Below, piece after piece: positions 15,000 to 22,378 of a stretch of 26,299 bases of DNA. The translations under genes and the position numbers were made by a program. Under the pieces are notes generated by a model that was given only the letters and a program-made list of their open reading frames with translations, had not been told where the DNA came from and ran no database searches. Where the stretch lies: IMG/VR virus record IMGVR_UViG_3300049733_000469, positions 1-26,299 of that record. One strand, given 5' to 3'. The DNA comes from a virus. Within the stretch, counting starts at the first letter, position 1. Each line of letters opens with the position of its first letter.

Positions 15000-17172
15000 C
15001 TCGGCCGGGACCCACAACACCCGTGGCACCCGCCATGTCATTCTCGCTGCCACCGCGGATCTCGACCCTCTCCACCGCGCGATCGCGCATGCGAAGCACC
15101 TGGCGAAGCTGGGCGGCCGTCCGGGCATCCATCTTCAACGGCCGGCCATCCAGGGTGAAGAGGGTGCTCCCACTGGGCCCGACCTTCTTACCGATCCGGT
15201 TGAGCAGGGGTATCCGCCCAATGAGCGCGCGCCGACCGCTCAGGATAAGCCGGTCCTTGAGGACCTGGGGACCACCCAGCTTCATCAGAAAATCAGATGG
15301 GCTATCCTTCAGGAGCGAGGTGAGGAATTCGGCGGTGACCTCATCCCGCAACCGCTGCAGGTGTTGCGAGCGGTCCATGGTGGAGCGGAGCCGATCCTGC
15401 TCAGCGCGATCGAGCTTGGAGAAGTATTGGTCGTAAAGTTTCTGCTGCTGCTCCGGACTGAGAAGTCCCGGGCCCTCCGTGAGCTGACGGGCGTCGGTCG
15501 TGAAGTCGGTACCTTTGCCCTTGGGGACTGTGAAGTCCGAGAAGAGCATCCGGTCGATCTCCCGGAATTGTTCTGGGTACAACGCCCGCAAAACATGGCC
15601 CGATTCATGGAGGACGGGAGTGCCATCGCCGACCTTCGCGAGGTTCACCTTCACAACTGGCCGATTGCCCGTCGAGGTCTGCAACGCCCTGGCGTCTGAC
15701 AAACCCTCTGCCTTCCATTGTTGAGGCGTCAGATACTTAAAATCCACGTCACCCAAACCCGAGATGAATTTCTCGGTGTTCATCACGCGTGCCTGCGCAT
15801 CGACGCCAGGCAAGGCGTAGTCGAGCAATGCGAGCTGCTCAGGTCTCAATCCCGATCTCCACCGGTGCAAGTCGGCATCCCGAGCCGCTCGTCGCGCCCC
15901 TGGCGTCATCCCGGCGGCCATCCGGCCCATTCCACCAAAGAAAGCCCCACCTCCCGCTCCGGAGATCAGCCCCTCTTCGCCCCCGGTAATGCCACCCACC
16001 GTGGCACCGATCGCCGCCCCGGGAATCGTTCCCTCAACAAAACGGCCGCCCGCGGAGATCACGGGATCCAGCGGTCGCCCAAAGCGGGCCGCGGCTCGCA
16101 CCCACTCCGCGGCATTCTTGTCCCGGGCAATGTTGGCCAGGAGGCCCAACTGCTCGCTGAAGGAGGGCTGAGCAATGTTCTTGCCGACCGCCTTCAGGAC
16201 TGGGCCAGCGCGCGTGGCAACGCTTTCCACCACCGGCGCGGCAGCCCACGCCCCTGCAAGGTAGGGAAGGGTGCCAGGATTCACGCCAGCGAGGTAGGCG
16301 GCACCCACCGTCGCTCCCCGTTTGAGGGTGCCTGCCAGCGCGGGAGCCTCATCGGTTTGACCCACGATTGCCTCGGCCGCCTTGGTGGCGAGTTTGCCTG
16401 GGAATTTACGAGTAGCTGTTGCGCCCCTGGCGAGCATTTCAGCACTCCGGCCCGCGAGTTCGATGGACTCGCCGGCAGCGCGGCGGATCACGGGCCCCGC
16501 CTTGCTCAGTGCTCCACCCCCCGCAGGCAATAAGTTCATCGGGTCGGCAACCATGGCAGTCGATTCGGCAATGGCTGGATCCACCTTCCGAGCATGGACT
16601 GGCAGCAACGTCTCTTCGCCGGCAGCCAGGCGGGCGCTCTTGTGTTCCTCCTCACGTCGCCGGCGGAATTCGGCACGGTCAAACGCCCGTTTCTCCTCAG
16701 CGCTCAAGGGCTCGCTCATGGGATCTCCAGGCATCTTGCTGGCGATCTCGGTCAACATTAACGCAGTGTTTCGAGCCCCGCGTGCAATTCCCTCCGCCCC
16801 GGACTGGGCCAGGACTCCCGGATCGCGCTCCAGGAAAGCCCGGCCGGCGCCCGACAGGAACTCTTTGCCGACATCCCAGCCCGCCTTCAGAATCTTGAGG
16901 CCCATTTCGGTGCCGAACGCCGGATCGCTCACAGAGCGCAAGACATCGGCCTGCAGTTTCGCCCTCTTGAGGTCAAGATAGCGGTCGATCTCTTCATCAG
17001 GCGGGATGTACTTTGCATCGCTGAATTTCGCCTGGAGCTCGTCCATGGAGAGGGGATCCACCAGGTCGAACTGGGGCGTTGATCCAGGATCAACCAGGTC
17101 GAACTTCGGAACAGTGCCCGCCCGTGGCGGGGTCTCCGGATCTACCAGGTCGAATTTAGGGCTTTCCGGCAT
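14980..17172 (-). CDS. Ejection-type virion protein with HExxH metalloprotease motif
   Basis: This 730-residue protein starts with three (K/Q)FDLVDP units (residues 6-40) like those seen at the N-termini of phage internal proteins. Residues 280-330 and 375-422 are Ala/Gly-rich and hydrophobic; the second, PGAAIGATVGGITGGEEG then GAGGGAFFGGMGRMAAGM, is a glycine zipper. At 519-526, PVLHESGH gives an HExxH zinc-binding motif (H522, E523, H526), and RDEVTAEFLTSLL at 609-621 supplies a candidate third ligand (E611 or E615). That fits a zincin metallopeptidase as found in polyvalent phage proteins. It overlaps the upstream gene by 17 bases. Proteolysis of host or self targets on ejection is inferred. 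Confidence 0.75.
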   Translation of the reverse strand: MPESPKFDLVDPETPPRAGTVPKFDLVDPGSTPQFDLVDPLSMDELQAKFSDAKYIPPDEEIDRYLDLKRAKLQADVLRSVSDPAFGTEMGLKILKAGWDVGKEFLSGAGRAFLERDPGVLAQSGAEGIARGARNTALMLTEIASKMPGDPMSEPLSAEEKRAFDRAEFRRRREEEHKSARLAAGEETLLPVHARKVDPAIAESTAMVADPMNLLPAGGGALSKAGPVIRRAAGESIELAGRSAEMLARGATATRKFPGKLATKAAEAIVGQTDEAPALAGTLKRGATVGAAYLAGVNPGTLPYLAGAWAAAPVVESVATRAGPVLKAVGKNIAQPSFSEQLGLLANIARDKNAAEWVRAAARFGRPLDPVISAGGRFVEGTIPGAAIGATVGGITGGEEGLISGAGGGAFFGGMGRMAAGMTPGARRAARDADLHRWRSGLRPEQLALLDYALPGVDAQARVMNTEKFISGLGDVDFKYLTPQQWKAEGLSDARALQTSTGNRPVVKVNLAKVGDGTPVLHESGHVLRALYPEQFREIDRMLFSDFTVPKGKGTDFTTDARQLTEGPGLLSPEQQQKLYDQYFSKLDRAEQDRLRSTMDRSQHLQRLRDEVTAEFLTSLLKDSPSDFLMKLGGPQVLKDRLILSGRRALIGRIPLLNRIGKKVGPSGSTLFTLDGRPLKMDARTAAQLRQVLRMRDRAVERVEIRGGSENDMAGATGVVGPGRDDGQAR
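17054..17155. repeat. Three 18-base direct repeats encoding FDLVDP
   Basis: GGATC(C/A/T)ACCAGGTCGAA(C/T) occurs on the plus strand at 17054-17071, 17088-17105 and 17138-17155, with two spacers of 16 and 32 bases. On the coding strand it gives (K/Q)FDLVDP at the N-terminus of the HExxH protein. The copies are nearly identical at DNA level, which suggests a recent origin or conversion. Confidence 0.75.
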
Positions 17173-18499
17173 GGGGAGATTTGAAACCGTGATTGAGGGC
17201 CTCGTCGTATTGCTCCGCAGGAATGTCCCGCAATTTCCCGTCCGGCGTGATGATAGGGAGATATTTCACCCCCGGCACCCGGGTGCCCGGCTTGGGGGCC
17301 GCCTTGTTCTCAGCGGACGCCCCAGCGCCAACCTTGAGCCTCTCCTTGACCCAATCCGGAAGATTGGGCGGGAGCCTCCCGCCATGGGTGGCTGACCAAT
17401 TCCTGATCCTCTCAACGGCCACGTCTTTCTGCGCCTCAGCAGCCGCTTCGCTGGTTGCCGTTGAAACTGTGCGACCCCAGGGAAACAAATTCGCCGCGGC
17501 CGCCTCGACCTCACCCTGCGTGATCTGGTTACCGGGATCCACCAACTTCGCACGCGCTGAAGCCAAATCGAATGTGAGCTGCTTCATTGCTGCCACCACC
17601 GGATCATTGGGTAGGTACGCGATCCCTTGCTCTCCCAACTCCCTTGCCTTGGTCTTGAATTTCTCCAGGAGATCGAGATAGGAGGGGGCTGTGGTCATGA
17701 ACATCTGATCCGCAGGGGTGACTTTGTCTTCCTCGCTCTCCGGCAGCATGTGCACGTCGCCCTGGTCATCCACAAAACCCTTGCCCACGCGATTTCCCTG
17801 GTCATCGAAAAGAGTGCGGGCGACGGGGTTGGGATTTACCGGGTTCTTGGCGGCTTGGAAGTGTGTCTGACCTCGGCCAGTGCCGATGATCCGCGAGCCG
17901 TCGGAAAGCGTGAGCTCCTGGCCAAGCCCCAAGCCGCCGCTTCGACTCTGGTTATTGTCAATGGTGTTGATGAGGTTCGTGATGTCCTGGTCGCCAAAGA
18001 GACCGGCCTCCGTCGCGTAGCGCGCAATGGTTTCGCCAGTGAACTCAGGTCGCGGGCCGGCCGCGCTCTTAAACATCAACGGAGGATTGAGGTGCTGACT
18101 GACTCTTCGACTGAATTCCTTCATCCTCCCCGTGCGGTCGAGTCGTTCCGCAGCCTCGCCCGCCTGCAAGTCCATCTGCTTCCTGAGGAGCTCCACTCGA
18201 TCGCGATCGGCCTGCTCCGCGGCTCTGAGGTGCCTTTCGTTGAGATAGGACGTGACGCCGCCGATGAGGCCCTGGACCTGGCCGGAGCTCATCTTCGGAG
18301 CCTGGGAAAGCTTCTCCCCGAACATCTCAATGCCTTGCGGATCATTGGCCAGGTAACGTCCGAGCGTCTCGGCCGTGCTGATATACCGGTCGCGTTCCTC
18401 GCGGTTCTGGCGCCAGTTCTGGATATTCTGAGCGATCCGCGGCCCCATCGCTGCGAAGTAATCGCCAGCGCGAGGTTCGACTCCAGGTGCGTATGGCAT
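17156..18499 (-). CDS. Internal virion/ejection-type protein
   Basis: A 447-residue protein. The first ~45 residues match the start of the 117-residue protein at 19271-19624 (DYFAAMGPRIAQNIQNWRQN against RSFASAGPQFRSNLSSWMQH). Residues 85-130 are charged and helical. The C-terminus KYLPIITPDGKLRDIPAEQYDEAL, then NHGF, is a motif often ending phage internal proteins (PDGxxxxIPxEQxxEAxxxGF). Position next to the HExxH ORF supports a role in the ejection apparatus. Its ATG has the pyrimidine-rich leader of 18502-18521 and no Shine-Dalgarno site. Confidence 0.7.
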   Translation of the reverse strand: MPYAPGVEPRAGDYFAAMGPRIAQNIQNWRQNREERDRYISTAETLGRYLANDPQGIEMFGEKLSQAPKMSSGQVQGLIGGVTSYLNERHLRAAEQADRDRVELLRKQMDLQAGEAAERLDRTGRMKEFSRRVSQHLNPPLMFKSAAGPRPEFTGETIARYATEAGLFGDQDITNLINTIDNNQSRSGGLGLGQELTLSDGSRIIGTGRGQTHFQAAKNPVNPNPVARTLFDDQGNRVGKGFVDDQGDVHMLPESEEDKVTPADQMFMTTAPSYLDLLEKFKTKARELGEQGIAYLPNDPVVAAMKQLTFDLASARAKLVDPGNQITQGEVEAAAANLFPWGRTVSTATSEAAAEAQKDVAVERIRNWSATHGGRLPPNLPDWVKERLKVGAGASAENKAAPKPGTRVPGVKYLPIITPDGKLRDIPAEQYDEALNHGFKSPHAGKP

Positions 18500-18501
18500 A
18501 A

Positions 18502-18521
18502 AGAGAGGGGTTAGGGATTAG
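18502..18521 (-). promoter_or_regulatory. Repeated pyrimidine-rich leader, copy 2
   Basis: Minus strand CTAATCCCTAACCCCTCTCT, identical to the copy before the portal, followed by TT and the ATG of the 447-residue protein. The TAA at its beginning is the stop codon of the preceding DDxxD gene. Confidence 0.65.
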
Positions 18522-18943
18522 TGCGGGCGGCCTTGTTCATCGTGGTTGGCGGTCCAGGTCTGGCGGCGGATGAGCGGGCTGATCTTTCGCATGTGTGCAT
18601 ACCCACCGCAAATTGCCGCCACCATGCAGTACATCTCGACACCAGCGAACCGAAGAACGTCCGCCATCGCCCGCTCTGGAGAGTCGCCTGACTTCTCCCA
18701 GGCGACGGAGTCAGCGTAAGCATTTGTGATGGCAACAACCAAAGGCCGAAGGTGGATGCAGTTTGCCAGCCAGAACGGATGGGCGTAGAGATCCGCAGCC
18801 TGGGCGAGGACCTCGAGCAGTGACTCAGGACCGCGCGCTTCATCAATAAGATCATCAACCGCGTGGCAATAGGCGTGCCACTTCTGGAGCCAGTCGGCTG
18901 CGCCCGGATTTCCACAGGTGAGCTCATGGATGGGAATCTCCAT
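18518..18943 (-). CDS. DDxxD-motif helical protein, paralogue 2
   Basis: A 141-residue, all-helical protein. Key segments are CGNPGAADWL, HAVDDLIDEA (D30, D31, D34; DDxxD), AHPFWLANCIHL, AITNAYADSVAWEKS and a final VAAICGGYAHMRKISPLIRR. The same segments, in the same order, occur in the 168-residue protein at 20524-21030, so the two are paralogues. DDxxD is the metal-binding motif of isoprenyl-diphosphate/terpene synthases, but this protein is much shorter than those enzymes and a shared fold is not shown. I believe such proteins occur beside tail-fibre genes in other short-tailed phages. Its stop codon lies in the leader of the next gene. Confidence 0.68.
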   Translation of the reverse strand: MEIPIHELTCGNPGAADWLQKWHAYCHAVDDLIDEARGPESLLEVLAQAADLYAHPFWLANCIHLRPLVVAITNAYADSVAWEKSGDSPERAMADVLRFAGVEMYCMVAAICGGYAHMRKISPLIRRQTWTANHDEQGRPH

Positions 18944-18947
18944 TCAT

Positions 18948-19274
18948 TCAAGCCAGTTGCAGGTCTCGAGCGGCGCTCGTGATCTCAGCACCGGGCACCC
19001 AGTGCTCCAGCGTCAGGAATAACGAAAAGGTCCGGGCACTCGCCCCGTGGACGACGCCGCGATTCACCCGTATCGGCCGCTTGGGCCCGACCATGAGCTG
19101 GCAGCGATCGGCTCGGCGCCAGATCATACATCCCCAGAGCAGTGTTAGCCACGCGTCGAGCCGGCCATGGGTGTGGTCGAGGATCTCGGCCCCGCGAGGC
19201 GCAATCCAAAGCTCGAGCCGCCACCGTTTCACTCGAAAGAGCGGGATCCCGGTGCAGTTGAAGATCCGGTTCAT
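18948..19274 (-). CDS. Small cupin-like protein
   Basis: A 108-residue protein with DHTHGRLDAWLTLLWGCMIW (H34, H36), then IRVNRGVVHG (H76) and FSLFLTLEHWVPGAEITSAA. The order HxH, glycine, later H and a strand-rich outline agree with a single-domain cupin that could bind a metal. Start ATG at 19274 overlaps the preceding stop as ATGA. No enzyme or substrate can be assigned. Such proteins appear near virion genes in some phages; that statement is from memory of families, not a search. Confidence 0.6.
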   Translation of the reverse strand: MNRIFNCTGIPLFRVKRWRLELWIAPRGAEILDHTHGRLDAWLTLLWGCMIWRRADRCQLMVGPKRPIRVNRGVVHGASARTFSLFLTLEHWVPGAEITSAARDLQLA

Positions 19275-19624
19275 AAAGAGCCAAGCTTGGCTTTCAGCCA
19301 GGCCTTTCCCAGGCTCGACTTGCCCGATGCCTTGTCGAGGAGCGAGTCATAGTCGAGGTCTGGTCCCCCATAAATCGGGTTGGCATTCGCGCCGGCCGGG
19401 CCTGCGCCTGCAAGGGGCGAACCGATCGGGAATTGTTCGCCCGTGCCCGCGTTGAGACTCGCCTGGACGGCATTCGGGTTGTTCTTCAGGGCCTCGAGGA
19501 GTTGCTGCCGGAGTCGCTCGTCCTCCTGATGCTGCATCCAAGAGGAGAGGTTCGAGCGGAATTGCGGACCGGCTGAGGCAAACGAGCGGTAGGCCGTGTC
19601 CGGTATGTTTGCGTTGTAAGCCAT
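19271..19624 (-). CDS. Small virion-type protein sharing an N-terminal module
   Basis: A 117-residue protein. Its first ~45 residues are the same kind of module as in the 447-residue protein (YRSFASAGPQFRSNLSSWMQ, then EDERLRQQLLEAL). The rest is Gly/Ala/Pro-rich (GSPLAGAGPAGANANPIYGG) and ends in a helix GKAWLKAKL. This suggests a virion protein or an adaptor that contacts the same partner as the larger protein. GGGAAG lies about ten bases before the ATG. No named family. Confidence 0.6.
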   Translation of the reverse strand: MAYNANIPDTAYRSFASAGPQFRSNLSSWMQHQEDERLRQQLLEALKNNPNAVQASLNAGTGEQFPIGSPLAGAGPAGANANPIYGGPDLDYDSLLDKASGKSSLGKAWLKAKLGSL

Positions 19625-19627
19625 AAA

Positions 19628-20503
19628 TTAAAGACTTCCCACAGCCGCGGAGGCGATTCCCGCCTGGGCATTGCCGATGGCAATGTTTCGCGCGGCCTGG
19701 GCGTTGTAGTTCGTGTTGAATAAATCCTGGGCATAGGGGTTGTACGGATCAAATCGGCTGTAAATGCCCTGGCTCTGCCCACCCATCGCCTGGCCTTGTC
19801 CTAGTAGACCGGACGCCGCGCTCGGAGTTGTCGCTTGCCGGCCAATGATCGCCATCCACGGGTCTGTTTGGGTCGCGGCGTTCAGGCCCGCCATCTGCAT
19901 GCCGCGCGCAAGGTTCTGGTTGCGCCACTGGTGCGCGGATTCACTCTGGGCAAGTGTCTCGGCATACGCATCGCTGGGACCAAAGCCGAGTCCTCGTGCT
20001 GCCTGGCCAGAGCGGGCCGATTGCGAGACCACATCCCGCAGACCCGAAGGCAGATTGTAGCCGGCCTGGACATCCCCGAGGGTCTGCTGATTCAGTGCAT
20101 CGAGCAGGGCCGTTTGCTCCGGGTTGATCGCTCGCATCGCCTCCCGGGCTTGCGGGCCCAGCCGCGCCACATCCGCAATGTCCGCCTCGCGCTGCGCCGC
20201 CGCCGCCTCGCGATCCAGGGTCGAAAGGCGCGGTGCAATGTCCTGTGTATAGACATCGAGCAAACCCCGCTGACCGTCCCCTCCCAGGAGAGCTCGGTTG
20301 AAGGATTGCAACTCGAGCTGGTCATAAAGCGGCCGGTATTGCGCCTCCACCGCGTAACGATTCGGGGCCAGATCAATTGCGGCCTGGAGCGACTCGCGCG
20401 ATTCTCCGGCCAGGTCGCGACTGCCGGGATCTTCGTAGGCACTCTCCGCGGCCGACTTCAACGGCTTCATCACGGGCGCGCTGATGACATCATAGAAACC
20501 CAT
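19628..20503 (-). CDS. Ala/Gln-rich internal virion-type protein
   Basis: A 291-residue protein, strongly helical up to about residue 200 (DREAAAAQREADIADVARLG and similar), then a Gly/Gln/Asn-rich C-terminal part (GLLGQGQAMGGQSQG, SRFDPYNPYAQDLFNTNYNA, AARNIAIGNAQAG). The region ANRYAVEAQYRPLYDQLELQ-like near residues 47-67 is typical of ejection/structural proteins in short-tailed phages. It follows the pyrimidine-rich leader at 20508-20527, with no Shine-Dalgarno site. It lies four bases before the next coding start. Confidence 0.66.
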   Translation of the reverse strand: MGFYDVISAPVMKPLKSAAESAYEDPGSRDLAGESRESLQAAIDLAPNRYAVEAQYRPLYDQLELQSFNRALLGGDGQRGLLDVYTQDIAPRLSTLDREAAAAQREADIADVARLGPQAREAMRAINPEQTALLDALNQQTLGDVQAGYNLPSGLRDVVSQSARSGQAARGLGFGPSDAYAETLAQSESAHQWRNQNLARGMQMAGLNAATQTDPWMAIIGRQATTPSAASGLLGQGQAMGGQSQGIYSRFDPYNPYAQDLFNTNYNAQAARNIAIGNAQAGIASAAVGSL

Positions 20504-20507
20504 ATAA

Positions 20508-20527
20508 AGAGAGGGGATAGGGATTAG
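20508..20527 (-). promoter_or_regulatory. Repeated pyrimidine-rich leader, copy 3
   Basis: Minus strand CTAATCCCTATCCCCTCTCT, one mismatch from the other two copies, followed by TTAT and the ATG of the 291-residue protein. Its TAA is the stop codon of the preceding DDxxD gene, just as in copy 2. Further upstream (to about 20590) are other CGCCCCTAATTCC and GAGGGGCGAGGGAC-like tracts. Confidence 0.6.
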
Positions 20528-21030
20528 GGGCTACGGGCGAGAGAAGAGGAATTAGGGGCGAGTCCATCGCCCTTAGTCCCTCGCCCCTCTTCTTGGTCCC
20601 AGTCGGGAGAAAGGAGCATCCGGATCCGGGGGCTCACGCTCCGGCGATGGAAATAGCCGCCCACAAGGCCCGCCACGACAAAGACCACTTCGTTGATCTG
20701 GTCGGACCACACCCGCGGGGCCACCAGGAGACCGTCCGGATCCATCTGGTTGGCGTCCTGCCATGCGTTGACCGCAGTGTCGTGTAAGGCAACGAGATGA
20801 GCCGCATGCTGGGCAAAGAATGGATTACGGGGCAGGGCCACCAGGAGCAGGTGAGCGAGATAGCCGACATCGACCGGGCCCGCATCCCCGTCGTGGAGGT
20901 CATCCAGCATCCGGATTGCCTGGGCGATCAAGGTTAGATAGGCCGCCGCGGCCGCGTTGTCCCCACAGGCCAGGGCGATCGCCTCCTGGACGGCGTGGTG
21001 GTTCTTCTCACGTTCTGCCGCGGTACTCAT
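20524..21030 (-). CDS. DDxxD-motif helical protein, paralogue 1
   Basis: A 168-residue helical protein. The key segments are ACGDNAAAAAYLTLIAQAIR, LDDLHDGD (D43, D44, D47; DDxxD), PRNPFFAQHAAHLVALHDT, VNAWQDA, and VFVVAGLVGGYFHRRSVSPRIR. These align in order with the 141-residue protein at 18518-18943. The last ~20 residues (GRGTKGDGLAPNSSSLARSP) are encoded by the repetitive leader region, so the natural C-terminus may once have been shorter. It directly follows the tail-fibre gene, four bases away. Function unknown; a fibre-assembly or host-modifying role is guesswork. Confidence 0.68.
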   Translation of the reverse strand: MSTAAEREKNHHAVQEAIALACGDNAAAAAYLTLIAQAIRMLDDLHDGDAGPVDVGYLAHLLLVALPRNPFFAQHAAHLVALHDTAVNAWQDANQMDPDGLLVAPRVWSDQINEVVFVVAGLVGGYFHRRSVSPRIRMLLSPDWDQEEGRGTKGDGLAPNSSSLARSP

Positions 21031-21033
21031 AAG

Positions 21034-22374
21034 CTATCCGATCACGAGGACGTTGATCCAACCGCTGTCGCGGTTCTCTCCCTCGTCGTCCGCGATCCCA
21101 ATGTCCACATAAGTCGTCGTCGGGACGGATCGATCCACGTCGAGCCACCCATAAGCTCCCTCGTTGTCACTATCAAAGGCCTTCCCGGCGGTGATCAGGG
21201 TCGCGTAGTTCGCTGAAGAAAGGGGAGTCGTGAAGCTGACCCGATACCGCCCGGTATTGCCATGCCCCGCAATGTTGTTCCGGACCACGGCCGAGACGTT
21301 CACCCCGCTGCGGATCGGGGCGGCCTTCCCCTTGGGCCACATGAAAAAGTAATACTCGTCGTCATTCGGATCGAGGACCTGCAAGCTCACCCGCTGCGAC
21401 TGGTCGCGCGTGAGGGCCCCCTGCTTCGTCCGGTACAATTCAAGGTTGGTCGAGCTCGCCGGATGGACAAAGTAGGGCGTATAAAATTCGATCCCGGGAA
21501 TGTCACGGCCCTCGTTCGTCCAGATGTAATCGCCCGCCTGGAGCCCGGTCGGCAGCGCGCCCCGCGGATCGTTCATCGCACGGGTCGAGAGGGTCTCGGT
21601 CGCCTTGAGAAATGCGACTCGGAAAAGGACATCCGTCTGGGACCCGTCGAAATTGACCCAGGCCTTGATCCCGCCCGCCTGGCTCAGGACATCGCCCAGC
21701 TTGATCCGTTGCTGCTGCGCCCCGGCGGTCCCGGAGATCCGCCGGATCAATAGCTCGTCATCAATCCGGTTGAGCGTCCCGGAAAAGGCCGGGGCATCCG
21801 CGATGAGGGTGTCCGTGACCGACCGGACGACCGTCGCCACCTTCCCCTTGCGGTTCTGGTTGCTCCCAGCGGCCGCCGAGGCGTCATACAAGAGAACCAT
21901 GTCCCCGAGCGGGTCCACGGGGCTCACCGAGGAGGTTGGACGTTCCACCGCGTTGACCAGTTCACTCTGGCCATTGATCGCCTCGCGAAGGGTGTCGCCA
22001 ATCGTCGCCTTCTTGTTCAACCCGCCCTCGGCCTGGATGATCCAGGCAAAATCGTTGAACTTCACCGCGCTGATCGCGGTAAGGTCCGGCGTGCTGAGGG
22101 CAAGGACCTGGCCAATCGTCGTCCGACGCAGGCCATTGGCGTCCACGCTGTGGTACATCAACATGTCCTTTGTCGCCGCGTTCAAGGGTGTCAGCCCTGT
22201 GATGAGACCCGGGCTCAGCTTGTCGCTCGTGATGCTCCCAGGGGCAATCGCGCTCGAGGAGAGGGCCCCCTGCAACTCGATCGTGGGCCGGCCGAGTTGG
22301 TTAAGCTTGGTCTGGGTCAGCTTCTCATTCTCACCAAACTGGTAGCCTGGAATCACTCGTAAGCTCAGTGCCAT
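21034..22374 (-). CDS. Tail fibre / receptor-binding protein
   Basis: A 446-residue protein. The N-terminus GYQFGENEKLTQTKLNQLGR and the central strand/turn-rich part are consistent with a fibre attached to the tail. AWVNFDGSQ (238-246) marks the start of a typical fibre C-terminal segment, interrupted by ~115 residues, and then VNVSAVVRNNIAGHGNTGRY, VSFTTPLSSANYATLI and the final INVLVIG match the AWVNFxG...YxVxFxxxLxxxNYxxx pattern of receptor-binding tips. AAAGG nine bases before the ATG is a good ribosome binding site. It follows the protease-containing protein. Host range is probably set here. Confidence 0.75.
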   Translation of the reverse strand: MALSLRVIPGYQFGENEKLTQTKLNQLGRPTIELQGALSSSAIAPGSITSDKLSPGLITGLTPLNAATKDMLMYHSVDANGLRRTTIGQVLALSTPDLTAISAVKFNDFAWIIQAEGGLNKKATIGDTLREAINGQSELVNAVERPTSSVSPVDPLGDMVLLYDASAAAGSNQNRKGKVATVVRSVTDTLIADAPAFSGTLNRIDDELLIRRISGTAGAQQQRIKLGDVLSQAGGIKAWVNFDGSQTDVLFRVAFLKATETLSTRAMNDPRGALPTGLQAGDYIWTNEGRDIPGIEFYTPYFVHPASSTNLELYRTKQGALTRDQSQRVSLQVLDPNDDEYYFFMWPKGKAAPIRSGVNVSAVVRNNIAGHGNTGRYRVSFTTPLSSANYATLITAGKAFDSDNEGAYGWLDVDRSVPTTTYVDIGIADDEGENRDSGWINVLVIG

Positions 22375-22378
22375 AAAT

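Noticed and set aside
17054-17155. Repeats as a CRISPR array
   Set aside because: Only three short imperfect copies with unequal spacers, and they encode a repeated peptide in frame.
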